Source: Gp7-AA6 sp036395755 (GTDB lineage Bacteria; Acidobacteriota; Thermoanaerobaculia; UBA5066; Gp7-AA6). Taken from it: a stretch of DNA of 64,000 nt. Position 1 is the stretch's first letter; each line of letters begins with the position of its first letter. This document shows, one piece after another, positions 55,115-64,000 of this stretch. Location of the stretch: assembly GCA_036395755.1 (NCBI GenBank), contig DASWCZ010000094.1, positions 1 through 64,000 on the forward strand, given 5' to 3'. Below the pieces are notes generated by a model, which did not search any database, was not told where the DNA came from, and worked only from the letters and a program-made list of their open reading frames with translations. The translations under genes were made by a program, and so were the position numbers.

Positions 55115-58100
55115 GTGAACCGTCCGCAAACGCCTTCGCCTGCCGGGGAGGAGATTCACCATCCCGCGCTTCATCTCTCTCCCCTCCGGCTCTTTGCCGT
55201 CGTCGTCGTCTTCCTCGTGCTCGCGAGCTATGCCGTGTGGAACTCGGAAAGGTTCCAGAACCTGTTTCAGGGGCTTTCGCAGACGAGGCTCTCTGCGGCG
55301 CTCGGACGGCCGGTGACTTTCCGGCAGGTCGAGGTTCGTTTCCTGCCCCCTTCCGTCCAGCTCGCCGACGTCCGGATCGGCAACGACCCAAGACTCGGCC
55401 CGGAGCCGTTTCTCTCTGCGGACGAGGTGTCGATCGGCGGAGGGGTTTCCCTGACCGGGCAGGAGCTCCGGCTCGGCCGCATCCGCGCGGTTCATCCGAA
55501 GGTCTCTCTCGTGCAGTTTCCCGACGGATCCTGGAACCTGCCCTCCGGCATCAACCGGCCGGCGCGCAAAGGAGGTCTGAAGGTTCGCGTCGGCGAAGTC
55601 GTCATTCAACAGGGGGTCTTCGAGCTCGATGGGCGGAAAGCGCAGTTGGACGTCGTCCTCGAGGACTTCGCGGGCAACCTGTCGGCGATCGGGGAGGATC
55701 ACTACAGCGGCGCCCTCACCTCCCGGAAGATGACCCTCTCTCTTCCGGACGCGGAGCCGATCGTCTCGGATCTCTCGACGCGCTTCCACATGGAGCCCGC
55801 GCACGGGATCGTGCTCGAAACGCTCGCGGTCGCCGGATCGTTCGGTAAGTTGACCGCGGCAGGCGCGATCGAAATGGGTGTTTCCGCCCGCACGACCTTC
55901 GTCGCGTCGGGGAACGTCTCGGTCACGGAAGTCGAGCGGATCTTTCATTCTCACCTCGGGTTCGCGGGCGACGCGCGCGTGGACGCGCGGCTGGACGTCC
56001 CGGCGGGAGGGGATTTCCGTATCGCGGGAAAGATCGCGGCGCCACGGATCGATGCGAAGGGGTTTCTTCTGGACGACGTCGAGGCGTCGGTGGATGCGCG
56101 GCGGGAGGAGCTCGTCGCACACATCGAGCGCGGCCGCTATGCCGGCGGGGAGGCGCAGGGGCTCGTCCGCATCGCGAGCCTCGTGGCGAAGCCGCGTCTC
56201 TTCACGATCGCGCTCGAGGGGCGGGGGCTCTCTCTCGAGCGCTTCTTCGCCGACCTTCACCTTCCCGGCACGGGACTCTCCGGAGCGGCGGACCTGACGC
56301 TCGCGATGCGCTTCGCGGAAGAGGCCGGCATCGAGCACGCCGATGGCGGCGGATCGATCGAGATTCGACCCGGACCCGCGGCGTCGCTCTACGCGGGACG
56401 CCACGGCCTGCCGACCGGCGGAGGCGGTCCGCTCTCCGTCGTCGACGGCCGCATCGGATTCGAAGGAGTGACGCTGCGTTTCCCGCAGACGACGGTGGAT
56501 CTGACGGGAGGCATGTCGATCGGCCGCTGGAGTCCGGACTTCGATCTCCATCTGACGTCCCGCGACCTTTCCGAGGTGGACCGGCTCTTCCAGAACCTGC
56601 TCGCCGCAACGGGCGGCAGGCCCGCTCCGCTCGGGCTCGGCGGCACCGGAGAGGTCACCGGCCACCTCGCCGGGACCTGGGGCGATCCGGACGCCACGGT
56701 CCAGTTCTCCGCCGAAGACGCGCTCTGGGCGGGCGTCCGGTTCGGAAGCGTCCGCGGAACGGCCGACATCCGCGAGGGAGCGTTCGTCTTCCGGCCGCTG
56801 CGCGCCTACGAGGGAGAGGCGAGCCTCTCGCTGGATGGAACCGTCCGCTACCGGGAAGAGCCGGGGCGACCCAAGCTCGACGTGCAGATCGCCGCGCACG
56901 AATATCCCGTCAAGAGACTGCTCGACTACCTCGCCCTCGATTACCCGGTGGAGGGATTCGTTTCCGGCGGCTTCCCCATCGCCGGATCGGCGACTTCGCT
57001 TTCGGGCGGAGGCCCGATCACCCTCCGAGATGCGGTGATCTGGGGACAGAAAGTGCCGCTCGTCTCCGGACGAGTCCTCTTCTCGCCGGGACGGTTCGAA
57101 CTCGCCGAGGTGCGCGCGGAGCTCGGCGGCGGGATGGTCGGCGGGAGCGGTTCGATCGCGATCGAGGAGAAGACCTTCCAAGCGCGGTTCGCCGGCGACG
57201 CCCTTCCGATCCAGTCGATTACGGCGCTCTCCGATTTTGCCGACCGGGTCTCCGGGAAGCTGTCGTTTCAGGTGTCGGGATCGGGAAAGATCGACCGCCC
57301 CGATCTGACGGTGACCGCGACCCTCGCCGACGCGACCGTTTTCGGCCACCGCCTGCCGGACAAGAGCGAGCCGCGGCTCGAAGCGAAGATCGTCACGGGA
57401 GAGCTCACCGGCTCCGTCGCCGTGAAAGATCGCTGGAACGTGACGGCTGCCGGAAACGTCTTCGAGCCGGGATCCCGCGTCTCGGTCTCGCTCGACGCGA
57501 GAGATCTCGCCGCGCTCCTGCTCTTCACGCCGCTCGACCTCGCGCCCGGACGCGGCGGCGCGCTGGCGGTCCGGGGAGTGTTGACCCTCCCCGCGAAAGC
57601 GGGTGAGTTTCTCTCCGGCCTCTTCACGGTCACCGAGGCCCGGCTCGACTTCCCGGACCGGCCCGGTGTGCTCCGGACCTCCGGGGACGTCCGGATCGTG
57701 CTCGGAAAGCACGAGCTCGTTTTCGACGAGTTCCACGCGGTCGGGGAGGGAACCGATCTGAAGGTGCAGGGCTCGATGGATTTCGCCGGCTCGAAGGCGC
57801 TCTCGGTCGCGGTGGCCGGACCGATCGACGCCTCGCTCGTGTCTCTCGCTCTGCCCGATACCGCACTTTCCGGAAGGCTCTCGGTCGACGTCCGCGCCGC
57901 CGGAACGCTGCAGACGCCGTCTCTCTCGGGGACCGTCCGGATCGAGAACGGCAAGTACCGGCTGACCGGCCTGACACAGATCTTGGACGACATCGACGGC
58001 GTCATCTCGTTCCACGGCTCGAGCGCCGCGATCGACGGCATCCGCGCGCGCGTCGGGGGCGGTGACCTGCTGGCGGCGGGAAGCGTGAATCTCGAGGGGT

Positions 58101-59074
58101 TGAAGCTCTCGAACTTCCGGATGACGATCCAGGCCCGTCACGTCGCGCTGCGGTATCCCGAAGACATGCGGCTCGTCGTGGACGCCGATCTGGTCGCGAG
58201 CGGCGTTCCGGGCGGAAACGTGGTGCGCGGCGAGGTCACGCTCCTGCGGGGGACGTACTCCCGGGATTTCGGCGTGACGCTTTCGGACCTGCTCGTGCGA
58301 AGCCGGCCGAGCGGTGCGATCGCCGCGCGAGAACCGTGGAAGGATCAGACGGTTCTCGAGGTGAGGATCGTCTCTGCCGCGGCTCTCGAGGTCCGCAACA
58401 ACGTCGCGCGTTTGACCGCGGAGGTGGATCTCGTCGCGCGCGGGACGGTCGCGCAGCCGATCGTGCTCGGTCAGATCCTCTTCGACGAAGGGGGGCGCAT
58501 CACTTTCCGCGACGTCCAGTACGAAATCGAATCGGGCACGGTCACATTCGCGAATACGGCCCGCATCGCGCCGATCGTGGACCTGCGCGCGCGAGCGGAG
58601 GTCAAGGGGTACGACCTGGTCGTCAACCTCGTGGGAACCTGGCCGCGGATCCAGTCGACGTTCACCTCGGATCCGCCGCTCTCCGATGACGCGGTCATCG
58701 GGTTGCTTCTGACCGGCGCTGCGCCGAACCAGCGCGCCGGCGCCGAAGAGAATCAGTCGCTGGTGACGGCCGCGGGCGGAGTCGTGGCGGGGGCGGTGAC
58801 CGGATCGCTCGCGCGCCGCACTCAGAGGCTCTTCCGGCTCGATCGCTTCCAGATCGATCCCGTCTTCACCGGAAGCCAGCTGACCGACATCCGCTCGACG
58901 GTCGGCAAGCAGATCACTCCGGAGCTGCTCGTGACGTATTCGCAATCTCTGAACTCGGACAAGGAATCGGTCGTTCAGCTCGAGTGGCGGGTGACGCAAA
59001 CGATCACGCTGCAGGCGCTCCGCGACGAGAACGGGATCTACTCGATCAACGTGCGGCGGCGGCAGCGGTTTTGA
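55115..59074 (+). CDS. TamB/AsmA-like translocation and assembly module protein
   Basis: A 1319-residue inner-membrane-anchored protein. One N-terminal transmembrane helix (LFAVVVVFLVLASYAVWNS, about 28-46) is followed by about 1000 residues of repetitive beta-strands (AsmA/DUF490-type). A C-terminal TamB domain includes RGTYSRDFGVTL, ITFRDVQYEIESGTVTF and QSLNSDKESVVQLEWRVTQT. TamB-like proteins bridge the periplasm and carry lipids or assist outer-membrane protein insertion. A BamA-family gene overlaps its stop (TTGA), so the two probably act together, as TamA-TamB do. Confidence 0.9.
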   Translation: MNRPQTPSPAGEEIHHPALHLSPLRLFAVVVVFLVLASYAVWNSERFQNLFQGLSQTRLSAALGRPVTFRQVEVRFLPPSVQLADVRIGNDPRLGPEPFLSADEVSIGGGVSLTGQELRLGRIRAVHPKVSLVQFPDGSWNLPSGINRPARKGGLKVRVGEVVIQQGVFELDGRKAQLDVVLEDFAGNLSAIGEDHYSGALTSRKMTLSLPDAEPIVSDLSTRFHMEPAHGIVLETLAVAGSFGKLTAAGAIEMGVSARTTFVASGNVSVTEVERIFHSHLGFAGDARVDARLDVPAGGDFRIAGKIAAPRIDAKGFLLDDVEASVDARREELVAHIERGRYAGGEAQGLVRIASLVAKPRLFTIALEGRGLSLERFFADLHLPGTGLSGAADLTLAMRFAEEAGIEHADGGGSIEIRPGPAASLYAGRHGLPTGGGGPLSVVDGRIGFEGVTLRFPQTTVDLTGGMSIGRWSPDFDLHLTSRDLSEVDRLFQNLLAATGGRPAPLGLGGTGEVTGHLAGTWGDPDATVQFSAEDALWAGVRFGSVRGTADIREGAFVFRPLRAYEGEASLSLDGTVRYREEPGRPKLDVQIAAHEYPVKRLLDYLALDYPVEGFVSGGFPIAGSATSLSGGGPITLRDAVIWGQKVPLVSGRVLFSPGRFELAEVRAELGGGMVGGSGSIAIEEKTFQARFAGDALPIQSITALSDFADRVSGKLSFQVSGSGKIDRPDLTVTATLADATVFGHRLPDKSEPRLEAKIVTGELTGSVAVKDRWNVTAAGNVFEPGSRVSVSLDARDLAALLLFTPLDLAPGRGGALAVRGVLTLPAKAGEFLSGLFTVTEARLDFPDRPGVLRTSGDVRIVLGKHELVFDEFHAVGEGTDLKVQGSMDFAGSKALSVAVAGPIDASLVSLALPDTALSGRLSVDVRAAGTLQTPSLSGTVRIENGKYRLTGLTQILDDIDGVISFHGSSAAIDGIRARVGGGDLLAAGSVNLEGLKLSNFRMTIQARHVALRYPEDMRLVVDADLVASGVPGGNVVRGEVTLLRGTYSRDFGVTLSDLLVRSRPSGAIAAREPWKDQTVLEVRIVSAAALEVRNNVARLTAEVDLVARGTVAQPIVLGQILFDEGGRITFRDVQYEIESGTVTFANTARIAPIVDLRARAEVKGYDLVVNLVGTWPRIQSTFTSDPPLSDDAVIGLLLTGAAPNQRAGAEENQSLVTAAGGVVAGAVTGSLARRTQRLFRLDRFQIDPVFTGSQLTDIRSTVGKQITPELLVTYSQSLNSDKESVVQLEWRVTQTITLQALRDENGIYSINVRRRQRF

Positions 59075-62000
59075 GGCGTCATCCGACTCGAAAGAGGCAG
59101 CACGCCGTAACGCCGCGCGCCGTTCGAGCCCTTTTGCTCGTCCTGCTCCTCGGCCGCGCGGGCTACGCGGCCGGCCAGCAACCGTCCGAGCCGCCGCCGC
59201 TCTACGGGCGGACGGTCGTCTCTCTCGCGTACACCTCCGATGGTCCGGTCGACCACGACGAAGTCGCGCGGCTCATCTCGATCCAGTCGGGCCAGCCTCT
59301 GACCGAGGAGGCGACGGGATCCACGATCCGCCATCTCTTCGCGACCCGGCGCTTCTCCGACGTCCGCGTCGAGGCGGAGCCGGCGGAAGGGGGGGTCGCG
59401 GTGACCGTCCACCTCTTTCGCTCCTTCCGGGTCAACCCGCTGAAGTTCGACGACGGGGTCTCCGTTTCGAAGGAAGAGATGCGCCGCGCCATTCCGTTCT
59501 CGGAAGGCTCGGTTTTCCAGTCGGAAGAGCTCGAGGAAGGAGCGAGCGCGCTGAAAAGGCGCCTGGACGCCGAGGGCTACATCGCTTCGACAATCCAGCC
59601 GGAGGTCTTCTTCGACCGCAAGACCTTCGACGCCCGGGTCGTCTACCACATCGATGCGGGCAAGTCCGCCCGCACGGCTCCGCCTCTCTTCGACGGCGAG
59701 ACGAAGCCGTTCACGCGGGAGGAGCTCCTGAAGAAGGCACACTTAGAGGAGGGCGACCGGTACCGGGAGTCGAAAGCCCGGGCCGACGCGGACCGCCTCA
59801 CGAAGTTCCTTCACAAGAACGCGCGTCTTCGAGGGACGGTCGAGCTGATCGCCGCGCAGCCGACCAAGGACGGGCGGGTGATGCCGGTCTATCGCGTGAC
59901 CGTGGGTCCTCGCGTCGTGTTCCAGGCCCGCGGTATCCGCGAACGTCGGGTCCGCCGCGAAGTGGGCGATCTCCTGGAAGGACAGATCTTCGACGAAGAC
60001 CTGATCCTCCAGTACACCGAGAAGGCGAGGCGCGCGCTTCAGCTCAAGGGGCACTACCGCGCGAAGGTGGATTACGCGATGGCGGAGCAGGGAGACGTCC
60101 TTACCGTGTCGATCACTGTCGACGAGGGGCGGAAGTTCGCCGTCGAAAAAATCGCGATCGCCGGGAATGACTCCGTTTCCGACAAACAGTTGAAGAAGCT
60201 GATGGTCAGCCAGGAGAAGGGGCTGCCGCTCTTGCGGCCCGGCCGCCTCGTCGACTCCGTCCTGAAGGACGACGTCGACGCGATGCTCGGCTACTACCAG
60301 ACCCGGGGCTGGGTGAATGTCCGCATCTCCGATCCGCAGGTGACCGAGGGCTCGAAGCCCGACCGTCTGATCGTCAACATTCACGTGACGGAAGGGCCGC
60401 GGGCGGTGGTCGCAAGCCGGAAGGTCGTCGGAGCCGAGCACCTCTCTCCCGACGAACTCGAGAAGATCTTGACGGTCGATCCGGGAAAACCGTTCAACCC
60501 GAACCTGGTCCGGCAGGACTCCTTCGCCCTGCAGAACCGCTATCGCGACCGCGGGTGGCGGGAGGCTTCGGTCAAGGACAACTGGACCCTGTCGCCCGAC
60601 GGAACGTCGGCGGACGTGGTGTACGACGTCGAGGAGGGGACGAGGTCGTTCTTCGGTAAGACGATCGTGCGCGGCAACACCCGCACCGGCACCGACCGGA
60701 TGACGCGCCTCGTCACGTGGAAGGAAGGAGATCCGTTTTCGGAGCAGGAGGTCCTGACGACCCAGAGGAACCTGACCCGGACGGGGGTCTTCCGCCGCGT
60801 CGAGCTTCGCCCGCAGCCGGCGGACCCGTCGAATCAGACACGGCCGGTCGAGATCGCGGTGCAGGAGGGACGGCCGCTCTCTCTCCTGTACGGCGTCGGC
60901 TATCAGTACGCGCCGGACGCGCTCGAGAACCGCAGCGACCCGTTCGCGATCGTCGGCGTGTCCTACAACAACCTTTTCGGCACGATGCGCTCGGCTTCGA
61001 TCGAAGCTCAGTACGCGCCGATCTCCCAGCGCCGCCGGCTGGTCCTGACCTTTCGCGAGCCGTTTCTCTTCAACCGCAACATTCCCCTGACCGTTCTCGG
61101 CTTTTTCACCCGCGAGCCGATCCAGACGATCGACATCACGCGCGTGGGCTCGGTCGTCGAGTCTTCACGCCTGTACGGTCGCTATCTCCGTCTCGGGCTG
61201 CGCTACGAGTATCAGCGGATCGAGCCGGTGAACGCGCGCCGGGATCTTTCGATCATTGAGCGGGAGTTCAGCAAGTTCGACCAGCCCATCCGACAGTCGG
61301 CGATCGGCCCGAATTTGTTTTACGATCGGCGAGACGACATCATCGATCCGCGCGACGGCTATTACCTGACCGCGGCGAGCAAATATGCGTTTCCCTTCCT
61401 CTCGGCGAACGCGCGGTACACGAAGATCTCGGGGCAGGCCGCGTACTTCCGCCCGTTCGGCGGCGGCGTGTTCGCGGTCGCGGCGCGCGCCGGGGCGATC
61501 TTCCCGTACGGCGGTGCAACGGGAGTCCCCGTTCCGATCGCGGAGCGTTTTTTCGCGGGCGGCCGATCGACCAACCGCGCGTTCGACACGGACCTTCTCG
61601 GCGTCCCCGGAGCCACGGTAGATCCGGACACCCGCGCGACGCTCCATTCCGGTGACGGAATCGGATCCTGCGCCACAAGCTATCCGCAGCTTCTGGCCGA
61701 CCATCCCGAGCTTTCTTCCTACGACTGCGATGCCGGCCCGCGAATCGTCGGCGGCAACGGATTTCTCGGGTTGAACGCCGAGTTCCGCTTCCCCATATTC
61801 GGAAACCTGGGGGGTACCCTGTTCTACGACGCCGCGCAGGTCTGGAAGCGACCCGGGGACATCCGGGTTGCCCTCGAGGGAGCGGACGGCCTGCGGCAGG
61901 GGGTCGGGGTCGGGCTGCGCTACATGACGCCGATCGGCCCGGTCCGGGTCGAGTACGGCTGGCCGGTCGATGCGCGAACCGTTCCCTTCGAGATCGTGGC

Positions 62001-62094
62001 GGTCGACGACAAGGGCGCCCCGATTTTCCGCGTGCCCGCCGGCACCCGCAAGGAGACCGGCAAGTTCTTCTTCTCGATCGGGTATCCGTTCTAA
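59071..62094 (+). CDS. BamA/TamA-family outer-membrane assembly protein (Omp85)
   Basis: About 1007 residues from a TTG overlapping the tamB stop. A signal peptide (ALLLVLLLGRAGYAAGQQ) is followed by several POTRA domains (about 40-560; the fifth-like VEEGTRSFFGKTIVRGNTRT) and a 16-strand Omp85 barrel ending SIGYPF. The L6 loop reads FFAGGRSTNRAFDTD, so the usual VRGF/IRGF motif has Ala in place of Gly. It inserts outer-membrane proteins or forms a Tam-type complex with the neighbour. Its stop codon and that of argR share the bases CTAA. Confidence 0.94.
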   Translation: MRRHPTRKRQHAVTPRAVRALLLVLLLGRAGYAAGQQPSEPPPLYGRTVVSLAYTSDGPVDHDEVARLISIQSGQPLTEEATGSTIRHLFATRRFSDVRVEAEPAEGGVAVTVHLFRSFRVNPLKFDDGVSVSKEEMRRAIPFSEGSVFQSEELEEGASALKRRLDAEGYIASTIQPEVFFDRKTFDARVVYHIDAGKSARTAPPLFDGETKPFTREELLKKAHLEEGDRYRESKARADADRLTKFLHKNARLRGTVELIAAQPTKDGRVMPVYRVTVGPRVVFQARGIRERRVRREVGDLLEGQIFDEDLILQYTEKARRALQLKGHYRAKVDYAMAEQGDVLTVSITVDEGRKFAVEKIAIAGNDSVSDKQLKKLMVSQEKGLPLLRPGRLVDSVLKDDVDAMLGYYQTRGWVNVRISDPQVTEGSKPDRLIVNIHVTEGPRAVVASRKVVGAEHLSPDELEKILTVDPGKPFNPNLVRQDSFALQNRYRDRGWREASVKDNWTLSPDGTSADVVYDVEEGTRSFFGKTIVRGNTRTGTDRMTRLVTWKEGDPFSEQEVLTTQRNLTRTGVFRRVELRPQPADPSNQTRPVEIAVQEGRPLSLLYGVGYQYAPDALENRSDPFAIVGVSYNNLFGTMRSASIEAQYAPISQRRRLVLTFREPFLFNRNIPLTVLGFFTREPIQTIDITRVGSVVESSRLYGRYLRLGLRYEYQRIEPVNARRDLSIIEREFSKFDQPIRQSAIGPNLFYDRRDDIIDPRDGYYLTAASKYAFPFLSANARYTKISGQAAYFRPFGGGVFAVAARAGAIFPYGGATGVPVPIAERFFAGGRSTNRAFDTDLLGVPGATVDPDTRATLHSGDGIGSCATSYPQLLADHPELSSYDCDAGPRIVGGNGFLGLNAEFRFPIFGNLGGTLFYDAAQVWKRPGDIRVALEGADGLRQGVGVGLRYMTPIGPVRVEYGWPVDARTVPFEIVAVDDKGAPIFRVPAGTRKETGKFFFSIGYPF

Positions 62095-62552
62095 CGGAGA
62101 AGCGTCTCGAGCGACCGGCGCGCGCTCTTGGAATCCCGCGACTTCCGCACCATCACGAGAATCGTGTCGTCCCCTGCGATCGTGCCAGCGAGCTCGCGAC
62201 GGCGCGCCTCGTCGATCGCGATCGCCACGGCATTCGCGCGGCCCGGCAGCGTCTGGACGAGGAAAAAGGCTTCTCCGGCGGCGAGGGCCGTCACGAACTC
62301 CCGGAACGCGTTGCGCAGATTCTCCTCGGAGGAGGAGGTCGCAGCAGGCGTCCCGTTCGGGATCGCGTAGCGGTATGCGCCGGTCGGGTCGGCGACCTTG
62401 ACGAGACCGAGCCGCTTGACGTCGCGGGAGACGGTCGCCTGAGTCACGGCGGCGCCGCGCCGGCGGAGCTCCCGCGCGAGCTCCGCCTGGGTTCCGACCG
62501 GCTGGCCGGACACGATCGCGCGGATGGCCCGCTCCCGCGCCGCCTTGTTCAC
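62091..62552 (-). CDS. argR: Arginine repressor ArgR
   Basis: A 153-residue repressor. The winged-helix domain holds GTQAELARELRRRGAAVTQATVSRD, with the recognition helix VTQATVSRDVKRLGL, and the C-terminal arginine-binding domain has AIDEARRRELAGTIAGDDT. GGGGAG lies five bases before the GTG start. argR overlaps the argH stop by GTGA, so both are co-transcribed, with ArgR probably controlling arginine genes including this one. The longer open frame upstream is a shadow of argH. Confidence 0.93.
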   Translation of the reverse strand: MNKAARERAIRAIVSGQPVGTQAELARELRRRGAAVTQATVSRDVKRLGLVKVADPTGAYRYAIPNGTPAATSSSEENLRNAFREFVTALAAGEAFFLVQTLPGRANAVAIAIDEARRRELAGTIAGDDTILVMVRKSRDSKSARRSLETLLR

Positions 62553-64000
62553 GCGATCTCCCCGTCGAGAAGCTTCCCTTCGCGGTGCGCCCGGTAGATC
62601 GGCGGCGCTCTGCGGCGGGAGAGCCACGCGCGGGCGCCCTCGATCTCCTGCTCCGCGAGCCCGATCTGCGCGGACACGGCTTCCGGCGCCGGCCCGCCTC
62701 TCGAGCGGCGGGAACGGACGGACCGATCGGCGGAGAGAGATGCGGCCACGTCGGCGCCCGCGTCGGGACATGCGGTCGCGAGGACCTCCGGCGGGAGGTC
62801 GGCGAGCGAGCTACCGCGTTTCTCCGCCTCGCGGACCGCGCGGCCGGCCTGCTCGTGGGCGGTGCGGAACGGGACGCCGCGGCCGACGAGGTGGTCGGCG
62901 AGGTCGGTCGCCGTCGCATGTCCCTCCGCGAGAGCGCCGGACAGGCGTTCTCGATGGAAGACGAGGCCCGCCGATACGCGCCGCGCCGCGCCTAGGCATC
63001 CGCGGATCGTGTCCAGAGCGTCGAACACGGCCTCCTTGTCTTCCTGGAGGTCGCTGTCGTACGCGAGGGGAAGACCCTTCAACACGACGAGGAGCGCGGT
63101 CAGATCGCCGATCACGCGGCCGGCTTTGCCGCGGATGAGCTCCGCCGGCTCCGGATTCTTCTTCTGTGGCATCAGGCTCGAACCCTTGGCGACCGAGTCG
63201 TCCAGAGAAGCGAAGCCGAACTCCGACGAAGTCCAGAGGACGACTTCCTCCGCCCATCGCGAGAGGTGCACCGCCGTGAGAGCGCAGGCGAAAACCGCCT
63301 CGACGGCGAAATCGCGGTCGGCGACCGCGTGGATGCTGTTGGCGAAGGTCTCTTCGAGCCCGAGCAGCTGCGCCGCCCGCCGGGGCTCGATCGGGTGCGG
63401 CGTTCCCGCGACCGCGGCCGCGCCGAGCGGAGAAATTCCGGCGCTCGCGTGGGCGCGCTCGAAGCGGTGACGGTCCGAGGCAATCGACCACAGGTGCGCG
63501 AGCAGGTGGTGGGCGAGGCTGACCGGCTGTCCCCGCTGGAGGTGCGTGTACCCGGGCATCCAGGTCTCGCGATGCCCGCGAGCCGCGGAGAGCCAGGTCT
63601 CCTCGAGCGCCACCAGAGTTTCCAGGATCTGCTCGATCGCTTCGCGAACGAAAAGCCGCAGCGCGGTCACGGTCTGGTCGTTGCGGCTGCGCGCGGTGTG
63701 CAGGCGGCCCGCGGGCTCCCCGATGCGGCCGAAGAGCTCCCTTTCGATCCACGAGTGGACGTCTTCGTCATCGCCATCGACCGCGAGACGCCCTTCCTCG
63801 AGGTCGGTCAGGAGGGAGGAGAGTCCCGAGAGGATCGCCGCCGCGTCGTTTGGCGAGAGCACGCCGGTCTCGCGGAGCATCCGGGCGTGGGCGAGGCTTC
63901 CGACCACGTCGTGCCGGACGAGGCGGCGGTCGAACGCCAGCGAAGACGTGAAGCGGTGGATGTCCGGGTCGAGATCGCTCTCGAACCGCCCGCCCCAGAG
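62549..64000 (-). CDS. argH: Argininosuccinate lyase, 5' end outside the window
   Basis: The frame is open to the window edge and begins LWGGRFESDLDPDIHRFTSS, so only the first few residues are missing. Signature motifs are DVHSWIERELFGRIG, GRLHTARSRNDQTVTALRLF and GSSLMPQKKNPEPAELIRGK (the catalytic fumarase/ASL loop with Ser). It cleaves argininosuccinate to arginine and fumarate. The C-terminal 30 residues (ARAWLSRRRAPPIYRAHREG) extend slightly beyond the usual end. Downstream argR overlaps by 4 nt. Confidence 0.96.
   Translation of the reverse strand, partial: LWGGRFESDLDPDIHRFTSSLAFDRRLVRHDVVGSLAHARMLRETGVLSPNDAAAILSGLSSLLTDLEEGRLAVDGDDEDVHSWIERELFGRIGEPAGRLHTARSRNDQTVTALRLFVREAIEQILETLVALEETWLSAARGHRETWMPGYTHLQRGQPVSLAHHLLAHLWSIASDRHRFERAHASAGISPLGAAAVAGTPHPIEPRRAAQLLGLEETFANSIHAVADRDFAVEAVFACALTAVHLSRWAEEVVLWTSSEFGFASLDDSVAKGSSLMPQKKNPEPAELIRGKAGRVIGDLTALLVVLKGLPLAYDSDLQEDKEAVFDALDTIRGCLGAARRVSAGLVFHRERLSGALAEGHATATDLADHLVGRGVPFRTAHEQAGRAVREAEKRGSSLADLPPEVLATACPDAGADVAASLSADRSVRSRRSRGGPAPEAVSAQIGLAEQEIEGARAWLSRRRAPPIYRAHREGKLLDGEIA

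Noticed and set aside
54968..58999. A 1343-codon open frame antisense to the tamB-like gene
   Set aside because: The translation is rich in Arg, Glu, Asp and Gly with no recognisable domain, and the opposite strand encodes a clear TamB protein. It is a GC-rich shadow frame.

Overview
The window is about 64 kb of GC-rich, densely packed chromosomal DNA from a free-living Gram-negative bacterium. The likely source is an uncultured member of the Acidobacteriota. That rests on inference from three things: an Oar-type TonB receptor with an N-terminal carboxypeptidase-like domain, the mix of core operons, and outer-membrane machinery (TamB, BamA-like, O-antigen ligase) in a very GC-rich background. 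No phage, insertion sequence, CRISPR array or rRNA gene was seen. Genes commonly overlap by 4 nt (ATGA, GTGA, TTGA).

Layout. 1-11.5 kb: the end of an ArnD-like deformylase, an Oar-type receptor, a CPBP protease, a zincin, an RsbW/STAS pair, a divergent prenyl synthase, a membrane phosphatase-like protein, an MDR dehydrogenase and a glycosyltransferase. 11.5-15.3 kb: radC, metG, tatD and a small metallopeptidase. 15.4-24.7 kb, minus strand: the classical rimP-nusA-infB-ylxP-rbfA-truB-rpsO-pnp operon, read from 24.7 down to 15.4 kb. 24.9-30.7 kb: a TonB-like protein, a CoA-binding protein, HtrA, an NtrX-like regulator, PyrE and a LOG-family protein. 30.7-35 kb, minus strand: a GT2, a YfhO-like membrane protein and a methyltransferase. 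35.2-44.9 kb: two tRNA-Val genes, then thrS-infC-rpmI-rplT-pheS-pheT-zapB-zapA, a structured RNA (6S candidate), rny and ymdB. 44.9-48.8 kb: surface-glycan genes around a selenoprotein. 48.8-55.1 kb: xseA-xseB-ispA, two MDR dehydrogenases, tlyA and nadK. 55.1-64 kb: tamB and a bamA-like gene, then argR and argH on the minus strand.

The main discovery is at 45766-46245. It is a PrxQ/BCP-type peroxiredoxin whose frame is interrupted only by a TGA exactly where the peroxidatic cysteine belongs. A GUU-capped hairpin begins a few bases downstream. This reads as a selenocysteine peroxiredoxin that ordinary gene calling would split or miss.

Other points of interest are these. infC has an ATC start directly after a strong Shine-Dalgarno site. 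tatD, the O-antigen ligase and the first prenyl synthase have conserved N-termini with no ATG, GTG or TTG start. PheT lacks its N-terminal tRNA-binding OB domain. Three 31-bp hairpins sit at gene 3' ends, two of them with compensatory changes, and a separate repeat family has a 43-bp core. A terminator-like hairpin lies in the rimP-nusA leader. dxs is missing from its usual place between ispA and tlyA.
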